DNA of 64,000 nt from Mycobacterium barrassiae (GTDB lineage Bacteria > Actinomycetota > Actinomycetes > Mycobacteriales > Mycobacteriaceae): the NCBI RefSeq assembly GCF_025822765.1, contig NZ_JACKUK010000027.1:187626-251625 (forward strand), given 5' to 3'. The number at the start of each line of letters is the position of its first letter. Position 1 is the stretch's first letter. The position numbers and the translations under genes are program-made. Under the pieces are notes generated by a model. The model was not told the DNA's origin. It did no database searches and worked only from the letters and a program-made list of their open reading frames with translations. This document shows positions 9,287-19,906 of the stretch, piece by piece.

Positions 9287-11923
9287 CTAGGCAGCCAACG
9301 GCGCGTAGGTCGTGGACCGCTGCCGTGCCGGGCGGCCGATGCCCTCGGCGATCGCCGCGAGTTCTTCGACACTCTTGGCCGAACCGAACTCCGAACCCGC
9401 CATCCGCGAGATGGTCTCCTCCATCAACGTCCCGCCAAGATCGTTGGCGCCACCGTTGAGCATCACCTGCGTGCGCTCGACACCGAGCTTGACCCAGCTG
9501 GTCTGGATGTTGTCGATCCTGCCGTGCAGCATGATCCGCGCCAGCGCGTGCACCGCACGGTTGTCGCGGTGTGTCGGGCCAGGCCGCGCCCCACCCGCCA
9601 GGTACAGCGGCGAACTCTGATGTACGAACGGCAACGGCACGAACTCGGTGAAACCTCCGGTACGGTCCTGGATTTCACGCAACACGTTGAGATGCCCGAC
9701 CCAGTGCCGCGGGGTGTCGACGTGGCCGTACATCATCGTCGAACTCGACCGCAGGCCGACCTCATGGGCGGTGGTGACGACCTCGATCCACATCGATGTC
9801 GGCAGCTTGCCCTTGGTCAGCACCCAGCGGACCTCGTCATCGAGGATCTCGGCGGCCGTGCCGGGGATGGTGTCCAGACCCGCCTCCCTCAACGACGTCA
9901 GCCACTCGCGGATCGAAAGTCCGCTCTTGGTAACGCCGTTGGCGATCTCCATCGGCGAGAAGGCGTGCACGTGCATCGACGGCACCCGTTTCTTGACCGC
10001 CCGCACCAGATCCGCGTAGCCGGTCACCGGTAGCTCCGGGTCGATCCCGCCCTGCATGCATACCTCGGTGGCGCCGGCGACATGCGCCTCCCACGCCCGG
10101 TCGGCGACCTCGTCGACCGACAGCGAGTAGGCGTCCGCGTCACCCTTGCGCTGCGCGAACGCGCAGAACCGGCACCCGGTGTAGCAGATGTTGGTGAAGT
10201 TGATGTTGCGGTTGACGACGAACGTGACATCGTCGCCCACCACATCGCGGCGCAGCGAATCTGCCAGCGCGGCAACGGCATCCAACGCCGGGCCGTCGGC
10301 CGTCGCCAGCGCCAGATATTCGTCGTCGGACAGGCCCGCCGGATCGCGCTCGGCCGCGCGCAACGCGGCGAGCACGTCGGTGTCGATGCGTTCGGGTGCC
10401 TGGGCGGCAAGCTCGTGCACCTTCTCGCGTATCGACTCCCAGTCGCCGAACGCGCTTCCCAGATCGCTGCGGGTCTCGGTGAGCCGACCCGATTCGTCGA
10501 TCGCCGAGTGAAGGTCGGTCCGGCCCAAGGACTCCCACGCCTCGTCGGGTTCCTGCCAGGGCCGTCCGACGGGGTTGACGTCGAGCGCCAGACCGGTCTC
10601 GGGGTCGGCCAGCGCATCGACGTGCCCACGCAGCCGCGGGTCGATCCACGCCGCCCCGGCCTGCACGTACTGCGGCTGTGCGGTCAGCCGCTGCACCAGG
10701 TCGTAGCCTGCCTCGGCCGTCACCTCAGCCAGTTCGTCGAGTGCGGGCCAGGGCCGTTCCGGGTTGACGTGATCCGGGGTCAGCGGCGACACCCCGCCCC
10801 AGTCGTCGACACCCGCGCCGATCAGCGCCAGGCACTCTTCCCGCGACACCAGATTCGGCGGCGCCTGGATGCGCACCTTGGGTCCCATCACCAGGCGGGT
10901 GACCGCCACCGTCGCCACGAAATCGTCGAAGCCCGCGTCCGGCGTCGACGCCATCGCGGTGTGGTCCTTGGCCCGGAAGTTCTGCACGATCACTTCCTGG
11001 ACGTGTCCGAACTCCTTGTGCGAGCGCCGGATCGCATGGATGGTGTCGGCGCGCTCGGCCAGCGTCTCCCCGATACCGACCAGCAGTCCCGTGGTGAACG
11101 GAATCGAAAGACGGCCCGCATCGGCCAGTGTGCGCAGCCGGACGGCCGGATCCTTGTCCGGGCTGCCGTAGTGGGCCAGACCCTTGGTCTCGAACAGCCG
11201 CCGCGACGTGGTCTCCAGCATCATGCCCATCGACGGCGCCACCGGCTTGAGGCGGGAGAGCTCCGACCAGCTCATCACGCCGGGGTTCAGATGCGGCAGC
11301 AGCCCGGTCTCCTCCAGCACCCGGATCGCCATCGCCCGCACGTAATCCAGCGTCGAGTCATAGCCGCGCTCGTCGAGCCACTGCTCGGCCTCGTCCCACC
11401 TCGCCTCGGGCCGGTCGCCGAGCGTGAACAATGCTTCCTTGCAACCCAATTCGGCGCCACGACGGGCCACATCCAGGATCTCGTCGGGCTCCATGTACAT
11501 GCCGGCGCCCTGCGCGCGGAGCTTGCCGGGCACGGTAACGAACGTGCAGTAGTGGCAGGTGTCGCGGCACAGGTGAGTGACCGGGATGAACACCTTGCGT
11601 GAATAGCTCACCGGTAGTCGCCCGGTGGGTCCGCGCCGGCCGGCCGCCTCCAGGCCCGCATCGCGAACCCTGGCCGCACTGGCACACAGGTCCGCCAGCG
11701 CGTCGCCGCGGGCGGTCAACGCAATCGCGGCTTCCTCGACGTTGAGTGCGACGCCGTCACGTGCTCGTCGCAGCACGCGCCGCAGACTCGCAGGGGTGGG
11801 CGCGCTCGATTTCGGGGGGACCACCGGGTTGGGCAGATCAGCGCCGCGCTGGGGGTTCAGAGCCACTCCCGTGTAACCCCGCGATCGTTGAAGATCATCC
11901 GCACGTCTCACATTCTGAAACAT
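9287..11923 (-). CDS. fbiC: FO synthase FbiC (CofG-CofH fusion)
   Basis: Bifunctional radical-SAM enzyme of about 878 residues. It makes FO, the deazaflavin chromophore of coenzyme F420, from 5-amino-6-ribitylaminouracil and tyrosine. Both halves carry their CxxxCxxC cluster motif: Cys119/123/126 (CRDTCHYC) in the N-terminal CofG-like half and Cys580/584/587 (CYTGCRFC) in the C-terminal CofH-like half. It is collinear with M. tuberculosis Rv1173. The N-terminus is uncertain: ATG 11923 is taken, but conservation only becomes clear from about residue 33 and a GTG near residue 20 is possible. F420 made here could serve the Rv1155-like protein at 37.5 kb. Confidence 0.95.
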   Translation of the reverse strand: MFQNVRRADDLQRSRGYTGVALNPQRGADLPNPVVPPKSSAPTPASLRRVLRRARDGVALNVEEAAIALTARGDALADLCASAARVRDAGLEAAGRRGPTGRLPVSYSRKVFIPVTHLCRDTCHYCTFVTVPGKLRAQGAGMYMEPDEILDVARRGAELGCKEALFTLGDRPEARWDEAEQWLDERGYDSTLDYVRAMAIRVLEETGLLPHLNPGVMSWSELSRLKPVAPSMGMMLETTSRRLFETKGLAHYGSPDKDPAVRLRTLADAGRLSIPFTTGLLVGIGETLAERADTIHAIRRSHKEFGHVQEVIVQNFRAKDHTAMASTPDAGFDDFVATVAVTRLVMGPKVRIQAPPNLVSREECLALIGAGVDDWGGVSPLTPDHVNPERPWPALDELAEVTAEAGYDLVQRLTAQPQYVQAGAAWIDPRLRGHVDALADPETGLALDVNPVGRPWQEPDEAWESLGRTDLHSAIDESGRLTETRSDLGSAFGDWESIREKVHELAAQAPERIDTDVLAALRAAERDPAGLSDDEYLALATADGPALDAVAALADSLRRDVVGDDVTFVVNRNINFTNICYTGCRFCAFAQRKGDADAYSLSVDEVADRAWEAHVAGATEVCMQGGIDPELPVTGYADLVRAVKKRVPSMHVHAFSPMEIANGVTKSGLSIREWLTSLREAGLDTIPGTAAEILDDEVRWVLTKGKLPTSMWIEVVTTAHEVGLRSSSTMMYGHVDTPRHWVGHLNVLREIQDRTGGFTEFVPLPFVHQSSPLYLAGGARPGPTHRDNRAVHALARIMLHGRIDNIQTSWVKLGVERTQVMLNGGANDLGGTLMEETISRMAGSEFGSAKSVEELAAIAEGIGRPARQRSTTYAPLAA

Positions 11924-12081
11924 CGGCGCCTGACATATCGGTCACAGTAGCCCGCGCGTCGGCGGCGGCGGTGGGCTGCCATCGGGTATGCCCGGGTCAG
12001 CAAAACTCATGTCGGCGTTTTCTCGTGCGTCAGCAAACTTCGGCGTACGTTACGTGGTGTCGGGGTTCTGAAGAGGATGTC

Positions 12082-13278
12082 ATGAAACGTTTTGCACGCT
12101 CGGCAGTCGTGACCGCGGTGACCATGCTGACAGTGACCTCGACTGCGCTCTACCCGATTCGACCTGCTCCGGCGCCCTCGCCGGAACCAACTGTCCGGCT
12201 GGCAAGGGCCTTCCAGCCCACGCTGCCGACGCCGCCACCGCCCGGCGGGAACGTCGGCGAGAACTCGGCGCAATTGCTGATCGCGCCGCCGTCCCCCACG
12301 GCGTATCTCACGGCGACAGACCTGCCCGGTCTGCTGGTCCAGTGGATCGAACGGATCATCATTCCACCGAGCGCCAGCGCGCCGTTCCCGTCACCGACGT
12401 TCGAACGGACCGTCGTCGGCAACTCGATCGACAGCGTGGTCAAGAACGTCTACAACGCCGTCGAGCCGTGGGTGGAGTGGGGATTCGACGTCGCCGCATA
12501 CGCAGTCGGCTGGATTCCCTACGTCGGGTGGCTCGCGCCCCAGATCGAGATCTTCTACAACTTCGGCGAGCGCATCGTGCGGAGCATCACGTTCAACATC
12601 GCCGACTGGCTGGGCGGCAACATCAGCTTCTGGGACGGGTTGGTCAACGTCGTCGTCGACACCATCAACTCGTTCATCTTCCTGGCGAACGACCAGTTGG
12701 CGTTCTGGCTGCCACCGTTGCCACCCATTCCGCCTATCGGCCCGTTCGCGGCAGAAGCGCCGGAAGCCGGGCTGATGAGGATGTCGTCGTTCGACGAGTC
12801 CACCCCGCCGACCGACCCCGGCGCCAAGCAGGGCGAACTCCTGGACCAAGACCCGGGCGAAGCGCTCAATCCCGGGCAGGGCGCCGGTGGAGAACAGCTG
12901 CCTGGCGAACTCGCAGGCGAAGGCTCTGGCGAACTCATCGAAGGTGATGGCGAGCAGATCGAGGAAGCGGTCGACTCCGAGGAGACCGATCCCGACCTGA
13001 GGATCGACGGCACGGACCCCGACACCACCGACAAGCTGACGACGACCGATTCGTCCGGAACGGTGCAGGCGCAGGGTGAGATCCGGTCATCCGCGGTCGC
13101 CACCCCGGGCATCACGTCGTCCCAGACCCAGGACACGAATTCGTCGCCCGGCGCCGTGTTGGACGAGGAACCGACCGACCCGACACCGGCACCCTCACCG
13201 CAGGAACCGTCGACAAGCGACGACGGGGCACAGCACGCAACCGATGACGCCAACGGGACAACCGCCAACGCCGAGTGA
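12082..13278 (+). CDS. Exported mycobacterial protein with acidic, low-complexity C-terminus
   Basis: Protein of 398 residues. Residues 1-35 look like a signal sequence (KRFAR, then a hydrophobic stretch) followed by a Pro-rich linker. Residues about 70-215 form a Trp/aromatic-rich domain with PGLLVQWIERIIIPP, VGWIPYVGWLAPQIEIFYNF and FWLPPLPPIPPIGPF. I believe this module recurs in mycobacterial PE/PPE-like exported proteins, but I cannot name it. The remaining ~180 residues are acidic, Gly/Asp/Thr-rich and probably disordered. ATG 12082 has AGAGG six bases upstream. In M. tuberculosis the PE gene Rv1172c occupies this place beside fbiC. The function is unknown. Confidence 0.7.
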   Translation: MKRFARSAVVTAVTMLTVTSTALYPIRPAPAPSPEPTVRLARAFQPTLPTPPPPGGNVGENSAQLLIAPPSPTAYLTATDLPGLLVQWIERIIIPPSASAPFPSPTFERTVVGNSIDSVVKNVYNAVEPWVEWGFDVAAYAVGWIPYVGWLAPQIEIFYNFGERIVRSITFNIADWLGGNISFWDGLVNVVVDTINSFIFLANDQLAFWLPPLPPIPPIGPFAAEAPEAGLMRMSSFDESTPPTDPGAKQGELLDQDPGEALNPGQGAGGEQLPGELAGEGSGELIEGDGEQIEEAVDSEETDPDLRIDGTDPDTTDKLTTTDSSGTVQAQGEIRSSAVATPGITSSQTQDTNSSPGAVLDEEPTDPTPAPSPQEPSTSDDGAQHATDDANGTTANAE

Positions 13279-13281
13279 CGG

Positions 13282-13710
13282 TCAGGCGTTCACATGACGC
13301 CGCAACACGGCGACCGGGGGCAGGGTGCCGAGCACGAGCAGCAGAAGGACCCCGTACGCCAGCACTCCGGAGCCACCGAACACGATGTCGTCGCCCGGCC
13401 CGCCGAGCGTCAGCCCCGCCACGGTCAGCAGCCAGGTCCACAGCGGTAGCGCCGCCACCCGCGGCGATGAGGTCCAATGCAGAGCGGCCCACACCAGCGC
13501 GGCATTCACCAGTCCAGCGATTAGTGCACTGACCGGAAACGGCCACGTCCCGATTCGAATCGGAAGAAAGAACGACGCCAAAATGGCGCAGAGGACGCCT
13601 TCGATGGCGAGCAGCGTGAGAACGAGGACGCGCCGATAGTCGACGCTGGTTGCTTGCGAACTCAGGTCGGAATGCTGTCGACCAGGGCGGTGATGGAACC
13701 GAGGACCCAC
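13282..13710 (-). CDS. Rv1171-like small membrane protein
   Basis: Integral membrane protein of up to 142 residues with four hydrophobic segments (for example VLTLLAIEGVLCAILASFF and LPLWTWLLTVAGLTLGG). By position next to mshB it corresponds to M. tuberculosis Rv1171, a conserved hypothetical. GTG 13710 is the only standard start that includes the whole first helix. It lies inside the small upstream ORF, giving a 49-base out-of-frame overlap; a non-standard start nearer SVDYRRVLVL cannot be excluded. Its 3' end is four bases from that of the convergent exported-protein gene. The function is unknown. Confidence 0.7.
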   Translation of the reverse strand: MGPRFHHRPGRQHSDLSSQATSVDYRRVLVLTLLAIEGVLCAILASFFLPIRIGTWPFPVSALIAGLVNAALVWAALHWTSSPRVAALPLWTWLLTVAGLTLGGPGDDIVFGGSGVLAYGVLLLLVLGTLPPVAVLRRHVNA

Positions 13711-13769
13711 TGGAAGTTGTCCAATCGGTCCTGCCAGTGCTGCAGGTTGGGATCCAGATCCTGGTCCAT
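13662..13769 (-). CDS. Small ORF of 35 residues in the mshB operon
   Basis: ATG 13769 opens a 35-residue frame starting MDQDLDPNLQHWQDRLD and ending LVDSIPT, then TGA. A strong ribosome-binding site (AAGGGA, about six bases upstream) precedes it. It is too short for most gene callers. The peptide is acidic and amphipathic, with Trp/Phe on one side and no signal or membrane helix. It sits between mshB and the Rv1171-like gene in the same direction and overlaps the latter by 49 bases. It could be a real micro-protein, a leader that couples translation of the membrane protein, or both. I do not recognise a family. Confidence 0.6.
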   Translation of the reverse strand: MDQDLDPNLQHWQDRLDNFQWVLGSITALVDSIPT

Positions 13770-13824
13770 TGCCGTCCCTTCCACGCGCTGCGGGTCTGTC
13801 GGGCAGCTTACCCCGTGGCGACCC

Positions 13825-14700
13825 CTAATTGAGGTTCAGGCCGGACAGCAGGTCGGTTTCCCATCCGCGGTGGTCGCGCGGGCCGGCCGTGCCCGACACC
13901 AGGATGTAGTGCTCGATCGCGGCGACCGGCAGCGCGATGTTGTTCGACAGTGCCAACGAACGACCGTCGGGCGCGACGGTGACCTGGGTGGCGTGCGCCC
14001 GCAGCGCCGCCAGCTTGGCCGGCAGCCGGTCGGGGACGTCGATCACGGCATCGATTGCCTCGTCGGGATGGACGAACGGCACGTCGTCGATGGACACCCG
14101 CGTCCACTCCTGCGGCACGTCGCCGAGGTCGTCCAGCCCGGCGGCGAGCGCGGACTTCGACAGCACTGTCCAGTAGACCTTCGGCACGGTCCACGGCTCG
14201 CCGGGATACTCGTCACCCGCCGACGCCGCGACGGCCGCCATCGTCACCTCGTGGGTGTGAATGTGGTCGGGATGCCCGTAGCCGCCCGCAGGGTCATAGG
14301 TGACGACGACGTGCGGCCGCAGCTCGCGGATGATCGCGACGAGGGCACCGACAGATTCGGCGGGGTCGGCGTCGATGAACCGCTGATGGTGCCGCGGCGG
14401 CGTGCCTGCCATTCCCGAGTCGCGCCAGCGTCCGGCGCCGCCCAGAAAGGTCGGCTCGTCGACGCCCAGCGCGCGCAACGCCGCGGTGAGCTCGCCGATG
14501 CGGTAGCCGCCGAGTTGGTCGGCGACGTCGACGGCCAGGTGCGCCCACCGGTTGCCGATCACCTCACCCTCTTCGCCCAGCGTGCATGTGACCACACGGA
14601 CCCGCGCACCCTGAGCGGCGTAGTGCGCGATCGTCGCGCCCGTCGTCAGGGTCTCGTCGTCGGGATGCGCGTGCACGAACAGCATCCGAGGACTTTCCAT
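13825..14700 (-). CDS. mshB: GlcNAc-Ins deacetylase MshB (mycothiol synthesis)
   Basis: Zinc deacetylase of 291 residues that removes the acetyl group from 1-D-myo-inosityl-2-acetamido-2-deoxy-glucopyranoside, the second enzymatic stage of mycothiol biosynthesis. The LmbE/PIG-L motif HAHPDDE at residues 10-16 supplies Zn ligands His12 and Asp15, and [12 protein letters not shown] supplies His146. Asp14 is the likely general base. It is slightly shorter than M. tuberculosis Rv1170 (303) but otherwise collinear. It is divergent from the CLC gene with 40 bases between them, so both promoters lie in or upstream of that gap. Confidence 0.96.
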   Translation of the reverse strand: MESPRMLFVHAHPDDETLTTGATIAHYAAQGARVRVVTCTLGEEGEVIGNRWAHLAVDVADQLGGYRIGELTAALRALGVDEPTFLGGAGRWRDSGMAGTPPRHHQRFIDADPAESVGALVAIIRELRPHVVVTYDPAGGYGHPDHIHTHEVTMAAVAASAGDEYPGEPWTVPKVYWTVLSKSALAAGLDDLGDVPQEWTRVSIDDVPFVHPDEAIDAVIDVPDRLPAKLAALRAHATQVTVAPDGRSLALSNNIALPVAAIEHYILVSGTAGPRDHRGWETDLLSGLNLN

Positions 14701-14740
14701 TGCCCCAGCTTGCCCGATGGCCGGCAGCTAGATTCACCTG

Positions 14741-15976
14741 GTGTCGCGCCGCACACTCGAATTCTCCTGCGCGATCGTCATCGTGGGCCTGCTCGCCGGA
14801 GTGGCGGGTGCGGCCACCACGTTGCTGCTGCACGCCATCGAACACCTGACGTACCACTACAGTTTCGGCACGCTGCTCTCCGGCGTCGGCGGCAGCAGTC
14901 CGGTGCGGCGGGCGTTGGGGCCGATGATCGGCGGTGCGCTCGCCGGCTTCGGGTGGTGGATGTTACGGCGCCGGACGGCCGTTCCGAAGCTGGCGGAGAC
15001 GATCTCGGCGCATCGGCCGATTCCGCGACTGCCGCTGTCGATCGACGCGGGCCTTCAGGTGCTCCTTGTCGGCTCTGGCGCGTCGCTGGGACGCGAAGGG
15101 GCGCCGCGCCAACTCGCCGCTGCGCTGGGCGATTTCGGGACCACGCGGCTGGCGCTGACGGCGCGCGACCGTGAGATTCTGCTCGCCTGCGCGGCCGGCG
15201 CGGGCCTGGGAGCGGTCTACAGCGTGCCGCTGGGCGGGGCGCTGTTCGCCGCGCGGATTCTGCTCGGCACCTGGCACCCGCGAGCGGTCGGCACGGCGTT
15301 GATCACGTCGAGCCTCGCCGTCGCGGTCGCTGCCCCCGTCACTCATCTCGAGCACCCACTGGCGTGGCCGGACGCGCAGACGTCGTATCTGTTCACATTC
15401 TTGGCGCTGGCCATCGCACCTCTGGCCGCCGCTATCGGCCTGGCGTTCAACAGGGTGATGGCGGCCGCCGGCCCGAAGGTGCAGTACCGCTCGTGGATGC
15501 TGATTCCCGCGATCGCGGCGGCCGGCCTGCTGACCGGTGTCTGCTCGATCTGGTACCCGGAACTGCCGGGCAACGGGCGCAGCATTCTGACCGTGGCCGT
15601 GAACAGCGATATGACGCTCGGCGCCGCCTGCGTGATCCTGCTGTTGAAACCACTACTGACAGCGGTGTTTCTGCGGTCGGGCGCCGTCGGCGGCCTGCTC
15701 ACCCCGGCCCTGGCTACCGGCGCAGCCGCTGGATCTGTTGTCGCACTTGCTCTCAACGAACTGGCCGGCACACATATCCACGTGTCGGCGCTGGCGCTGA
15801 CGTGTGCCGCCGGGGTGCTGGCCATCACGCAGCGGTCACCGTCGTTCGCCGCCCTGTTCGTCTGGGAACTGGCGCACCCGCCGCTGTGGCTGCTGCTCGT
15901 ATTCGCGGTCGGCGCGTTCGCCGCACACGCGCTGCGCGTTTTGCGTGAACGCCGCCAACCCGCCGACGTCAGATAG
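14741..15976 (+). CDS. CLC-family chloride channel/transporter
   Basis: Polytopic membrane protein of 411 residues with the CLC fold. The external gating glutamate is present in LGREGAP (compare GREGP). The E. coli segment carrying the internal proton glutamate (LFIIEEM) aligns with LFAARIL here, so that glutamate is missing. The selectivity loop reads RTAVPKL rather than GSGIPE. It therefore may not be a standard 2Cl-/H+ antiporter. GTG 14741 gives a short N-terminus before the first helix. It converges with lpqW 12 bases downstream. In M. tuberculosis a PE/PPE cluster occupies this interval between mshB and lpqW. Confidence 0.88.
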   Translation: MSRRTLEFSCAIVIVGLLAGVAGAATTLLLHAIEHLTYHYSFGTLLSGVGGSSPVRRALGPMIGGALAGFGWWMLRRRTAVPKLAETISAHRPIPRLPLSIDAGLQVLLVGSGASLGREGAPRQLAAALGDFGTTRLALTARDREILLACAAGAGLGAVYSVPLGGALFAARILLGTWHPRAVGTALITSSLAVAVAAPVTHLEHPLAWPDAQTSYLFTFLALAIAPLAAAIGLAFNRVMAAAGPKVQYRSWMLIPAIAAAGLLTGVCSIWYPELPGNGRSILTVAVNSDMTLGAACVILLLKPLLTAVFLRSGAVGGLLTPALATGAAAGSVVALALNELAGTHIHVSALALTCAAGVLAITQRSPSFAALFVWELAHPPLWLLLVFAVGAFAAHALRVLRERRQPADVR

Positions 15977-15988
15977 CGGATTACGCTG

Positions 15989-17890
15989 TCACGGACGGGT
16001 TTTCACCCAGGTGCCGGCATCCCCGACGATTCCGACCGGCACGGCCCCGGACAGCTTGACGTTCTGCACGCTCGGGCCCGCCGCGACGATCGTGGTGTCC
16101 TGCAGGATCGGCAACACTGTCGAGAGATTCCACAGCCGTGGTTCGACGGCGGTGATCACCTTGTCGATGGGCTCGCTGCCATCGAGCGCCGCATCGATCT
16201 TCGGCTGAATGCTGCGATCGCAGATGCCGGTGATATTGCTTGGCGCCTGGACCAATTCGCCGGTTTCGGGCGCGGGGGCCGCCGGGGTCGCCGACGTGGT
16301 TGTGGTGGCGGTCGCGGTCGGGCTCGTCGTCGCAGACGTCGTTGCCGTGGTGGTTGTCGGCGGAATCGTCTCCGAAGTTTCCGAGGCTGAAGTCTGCGGC
16401 GTCGCCGTTCCGGGCTCGGCCGTCGCCACTGCCGTAGCCTCCAGCGCCCGGCAGCCGTAGCGGGATGCCAGCGCGGTCGCCAGGTCGCCCCCGGCCTGAC
16501 GCCAGCCGACCACGGCGTCGACGCGGTTGTTCGTCAACGCCTCGCCGTACAGGGTCACCGGATCGAGCGCCGACACCGACGCATCGATGCCCACGTTTCG
16601 TAATTGGTCGGCGGCCGTGTTGGCGACCGCGACCGATGTCGGGTCGTTGGCGGCGACGCCGAGCACCAGCGACAGCGGTACCCCGTCCTTCATGATGCGG
16701 CCGCGGCCATTGTCCGGGGCGGGCGCGCCTGGGGTCGGCGGTGGCGACGTCTCCACCTCGTAGCCGGCGTCGATGAGCAGCTCGAGCGCGGCGTCCCGCG
16801 AGATCGCAGGCGGCGCGGTCGGCACATAGCCCGGATCCGAGGGCGATCGGACCTGCGCCTGCGCCAACGTCACCGTGTTGTCGTCACCCGCACCCACCGC
16901 GGCCAGCAGATCGACGTCGAGCAGTCCGAAAATCGCTTTGCGCACTTGGGAATCCGCGAGGGACGGCTGCTGAGCGCGTAGCGATATCTGCATGACGCGC
17001 GGTGTGACGATCCGCGCCGTCCGCACGTCGGGGATCGCCGACAGCTGCGCGAACGTGGCCGCGCCACCGTGCACCTGGGCCACCTGGGTGTCGCCGTTGC
17101 GGATCGAGTCGGCCAGCGCCGCCGCGTCGCCGCCGCGGCGCAACAGGATCAGGTCGGGTTTGGCCGGCGCGCTCCAGAACCGGTCGTTGCGGGCCAGCAG
17201 GATCTCGTCGCGCTGGGGGTCGATGTTCTCGACGCGGAACTGGCCGCCAGTGACCGGCAGGGTGCGCGCCAGTCCCGCGGCGAAACCGCCGGGGATGTCC
17301 TTGACGATGTGGGCCGGCAGGATGTTGTTGAACAACTCACGCCACGCCGGGTAGGGCTGCGAGAAGGTCACCACCGCGGTCTTGCCGCCCTCCACCGACT
17401 GGACGCCGGTGATGAGGTCGTACCCCGCCGGATCGACCACGCCGGGCTGGCTGACCATCTGCTGCCACAGATACCAGTAGTCGTCGGCGCCGATCGGGGC
17501 GTTGTCCGTCCACGACGCCTCGGGCCGGATCTTGTAGGTGACGGTGAACGGGTCCTGACTGGTCACCTCGGCGGACTCCAGCAGCGTGGTGTCGAGCTCC
17601 CACCGCGATCCGGTTGGCGTGTTCGGGTCGGGCACCGGCCGGAAGGAGCTGGGCAACACCAGCGAACTGATCGCGGCGTTGACGGGCGATTGGTCGGCCA
17701 GCAGGTGCGGGTTGAAGCCGGGGCCGATCCAGTCGATCGCCATGATGATCTGCGTCGCCTTGGGCGGCGGGGGTGCCGTCGTCTCCGCGGTATCGGTGCT
17801 CTGGGGCGCCGGAGGCGGGCTCACAGTGCACCCCGATACCAGCGTCACCAGCGCGGATAGCGCGGCGATGACGTGTACTGGCCTCGGCAC
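15989..17890 (-). CDS. lpqW: Lipoprotein LpqW
   Basis: Predicted lipoprotein of 633 residues, close to M. tuberculosis Rv1166. It begins with a signal sequence and lipobox LVSG-Cys21 followed by TVSPPPAPQ. It resembles peptide-binding proteins of ABC transporters (SBP_bac_5), but LpqW controls flow of early PIM intermediates to lipomannan/lipoarabinomannan rather than importing peptides. In M. smegmatis its loss is suppressed by pimE mutation, and pimE lies 7 kb away here. A Thr/Ala/Pro-rich low-complexity insert near residues 540-575 varies between species. GTG 17890 is used because it gives a standard signal peptide. It follows typA by 64 bases, probably in one transcript. Confidence 0.94.
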   Translation of the reverse strand: MPRPVHVIAALSALVTLVSGCTVSPPPAPQSTDTAETTAPPPPKATQIIMAIDWIGPGFNPHLLADQSPVNAAISSLVLPSSFRPVPDPNTPTGSRWELDTTLLESAEVTSQDPFTVTYKIRPEASWTDNAPIGADDYWYLWQQMVSQPGVVDPAGYDLITGVQSVEGGKTAVVTFSQPYPAWRELFNNILPAHIVKDIPGGFAAGLARTLPVTGGQFRVENIDPQRDEILLARNDRFWSAPAKPDLILLRRGGDAAALADSIRNGDTQVAQVHGGAATFAQLSAIPDVRTARIVTPRVMQISLRAQQPSLADSQVRKAIFGLLDVDLLAAVGAGDDNTVTLAQAQVRSPSDPGYVPTAPPAISRDAALELLIDAGYEVETSPPPTPGAPAPDNGRGRIMKDGVPLSLVLGVAANDPTSVAVANTAADQLRNVGIDASVSALDPVTLYGEALTNNRVDAVVGWRQAGGDLATALASRYGCRALEATAVATAEPGTATPQTSASETSETIPPTTTTATTSATTSPTATATTTTSATPAAPAPETGELVQAPSNITGICDRSIQPKIDAALDGSEPIDKVITAVEPRLWNLSTVLPILQDTTIVAAGPSVQNVKLSGAVPVGIVGDAGTWVKTRP

Positions 17891-17954
17891 GGTGTTCAGG
17901 GTATCGGCAGCACCTGAGCCGCTCTGGGTAACCGGCGCCGCCGCCCTGAGGGCC

Positions 17955-19850
17955 TCAGCTGCTATCGCGGGCCTTGGCGCGGGCCTTCGAACGCGCGCGC
18001 AGCGTGGCGCTGAGTTCGACCTTGCGGACCCGCACCACTTCCGGGGTGACCTCGACGCACTCGTCGGCGGCACAGAATTCCATGGCCTGTTCGAGGTCAA
18101 GGGTGAGCGGCCGGGCGAGCGTCTCGATGACGTCGGCGGTCGAGCTGCGCATGTTCGTCAGCTTCTTCTCGCGCGTGACGTTGATGTCGAGATCCTCCGC
18201 GCGCGGGTTGATGCCGACCACATGCCCTTCGTAGGTCTCGTCGCCGGGCTCGACGAAGAACTGCCCGCGATCGGCGAGCTGGATCAACGCGAACGGCGTG
18301 ATCGTGCCCGAACGGTCCGACACCAGCGAGCCGGTGTGCCGCGCGCGGATCTCCCCCGCCCACGGGCGGTAGCCGTCGAACACGGCGTTTGCGATACCGG
18401 TGCCGCGGGTCAGGGTCAGGAAATCCGTGCGGAAGCCGATCAGACCGCGGCTCGGCACGATGAAGTCCATCCGGACCCAGCCCGCCGCGTGGTTGGTCAT
18501 CTCCTCCATGCGGCCCTTGCGGCCGGCCATCAGCTGGGTGATCGCGCCGACGAACTCGTCGGGGCAGTCGATGGTCATCGCCTCGAACGGCTCGTGCAGC
18601 TTTCCGTCGATGGTCCGTGTCACGACCTGCGGTTTGCCGACCGTCAGCTCGAAACCTTCACGGCGCATCTGCTCGACGAGCACGGCCAGCGCCAGCTCAC
18701 CGCGGCCCTGAACCTCCCACGCGTCCGGGCGGCCGATGTCCACCACGCGGATGGAGACGTTGCCGACCAGTTCCTGGTCCAGCCGGTTGCGCACCATGCG
18801 GGCCGTCAGTTTGTGCCCGGACACCTTGCCCGCCAGCGGTGAGGTGTTGGTGCCGACGGTCACCGAGATGGCGGGCTCGTCGACGGTGATGCGCGGCAGC
18901 GCGTGGGCGTGTTCGGTGTCGGCGAGCGTGTCGCCGATCATGATCTCGGGCAGGCCGGCGACGGCGACGATGTCACCGGCGATCGCCTCGTCGGTCGGGG
19001 TGCGGTCGACGCCCTCGGTGACCAGCAATTCGGTGATCTTGGCGTTGGTGACGACGGGAACGCCGTCGACCTCACGCATCCACGCCACCTGCTGGCCCTT
19101 GCGCAACCGGCCGTTGTAGATGCGGATCAGGGCCAGCCGGCCCAGGAACGCGGAGGCGTCGAGGTTGGTCACCAAGGCCTGCAGCGGGGCCTCGGGATCG
19201 CCCTGGGGCGGCGGGATGTGTTCGAGAAGCACGTCGAAGAGCGGGTCGAGGTTCTCGCCTTCGGGGTTCTCACCGTTCGCGGGGTCGACGGTGCTGGCGA
19301 TACCGGCACGACCGGAGGCGTACAGCGTCGGCAGTCCGAGCGCCTCCTCGGCGGCCTTCTGCGCCTCCTCGTCCAGGTCGGAAGCCACATCGAGCAACAG
19401 GTCATGGCTGTCGGAGACGACCTCAGCGATACGCGCGTCGGGCCGGTCGGTCTTGTTGACCACCAGGATCACCGGCAGATGCGCGGCCAGCGCCTTGCGC
19501 AGCACGAAGCGGGTCTGGGGCAGCGGCCCCTCGGAGGCGTCAACCAGCAGCAGCACGCCGTCGACCATGGACAGGCCGCGTTCGACCTCACCGCCGAAGT
19601 CGGCGTGGCCGGGGGTGTCGATGACGTTGATGACCGTGACGCTGCCGTCCGGGTGCCTGCGGTGCACGGCGGTGTTCTTGGCGAGGATCGTGATGCCCTT
19701 CTCACGTTCGAGGTCGCCGGAGTCCATCAATCGCTCGATGGCATCATCACCGCGGTGACTAAGGGCACCGGACTGCCGCAGCATCGCATCGACCAGGGTG
19801 GTCTTCCCATGATCGACGTGCGCCACAATGGCGACATTCCGAAAATCCAC
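17955..19850 (-). CDS. typA: Translational GTPase TypA/BipA
   Basis: Ribosome-associated GTPase of 631 residues. The G domain shows G1 [12 protein letters not shown] (residues 10-21), the switch region [13 protein letters not shown]3 [15 protein letters not shown] and G4 NKTD. Domains resembling EF-G II, III and V follow, and the C-terminus is Arg/Lys-rich, consistent with rRNA contact. It assists ribosome assembly and growth under cold or other stress. It is collinear with M. tuberculosis Rv1165 and reads into lpqW. It is divergent from a 55-residue Cys-rich ORF 56 bases away. Confidence 0.97.
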   Translation of the reverse strand: MDFRNVAIVAHVDHGKTTLVDAMLRQSGALSHRGDDAIERLMDSGDLEREKGITILAKNTAVHRRHPDGSVTVINVIDTPGHADFGGEVERGLSMVDGVLLLVDASEGPLPQTRFVLRKALAAHLPVILVVNKTDRPDARIAEVVSDSHDLLLDVASDLDEEAQKAAEEALGLPTLYASGRAGIASTVDPANGENPEGENLDPLFDVLLEHIPPPQGDPEAPLQALVTNLDASAFLGRLALIRIYNGRLRKGQQVAWMREVDGVPVVTNAKITELLVTEGVDRTPTDEAIAGDIVAVAGLPEIMIGDTLADTEHAHALPRITVDEPAISVTVGTNTSPLAGKVSGHKLTARMVRNRLDQELVGNVSIRVVDIGRPDAWEVQGRGELALAVLVEQMRREGFELTVGKPQVVTRTIDGKLHEPFEAMTIDCPDEFVGAITQLMAGRKGRMEEMTNHAAGWVRMDFIVPSRGLIGFRTDFLTLTRGTGIANAVFDGYRPWAGEIRARHTGSLVSDRSGTITPFALIQLADRGQFFVEPGDETYEGHVVGINPRAEDLDINVTREKKLTNMRSSTADVIETLARPLTLDLEQAMEFCAADECVEVTPEVVRVRKVELSATLRARSKARAKARDSS

Positions 19851-19906
19851 GCTGGTAAGTGTCGCAGTGAGGGTGCTCGATCGCGAAAACGAGAGATTCA
19901 GGTCAC

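Noticed and set aside
9277-9295. IdeR-box-like sequence (TTAGGTAAGGCTA) upstream of the DUF2231-like gene
   Set aside because: Only the left half fits the iron-box consensus; the right half does not, and the site overlaps the fbiC stop codon. Too weak to list as regulatory.
15989-18100. LpqW start upstream of 17890
   Set aside because: The extension runs into typA and would put the signal peptide and lipobox in the middle of the protein.
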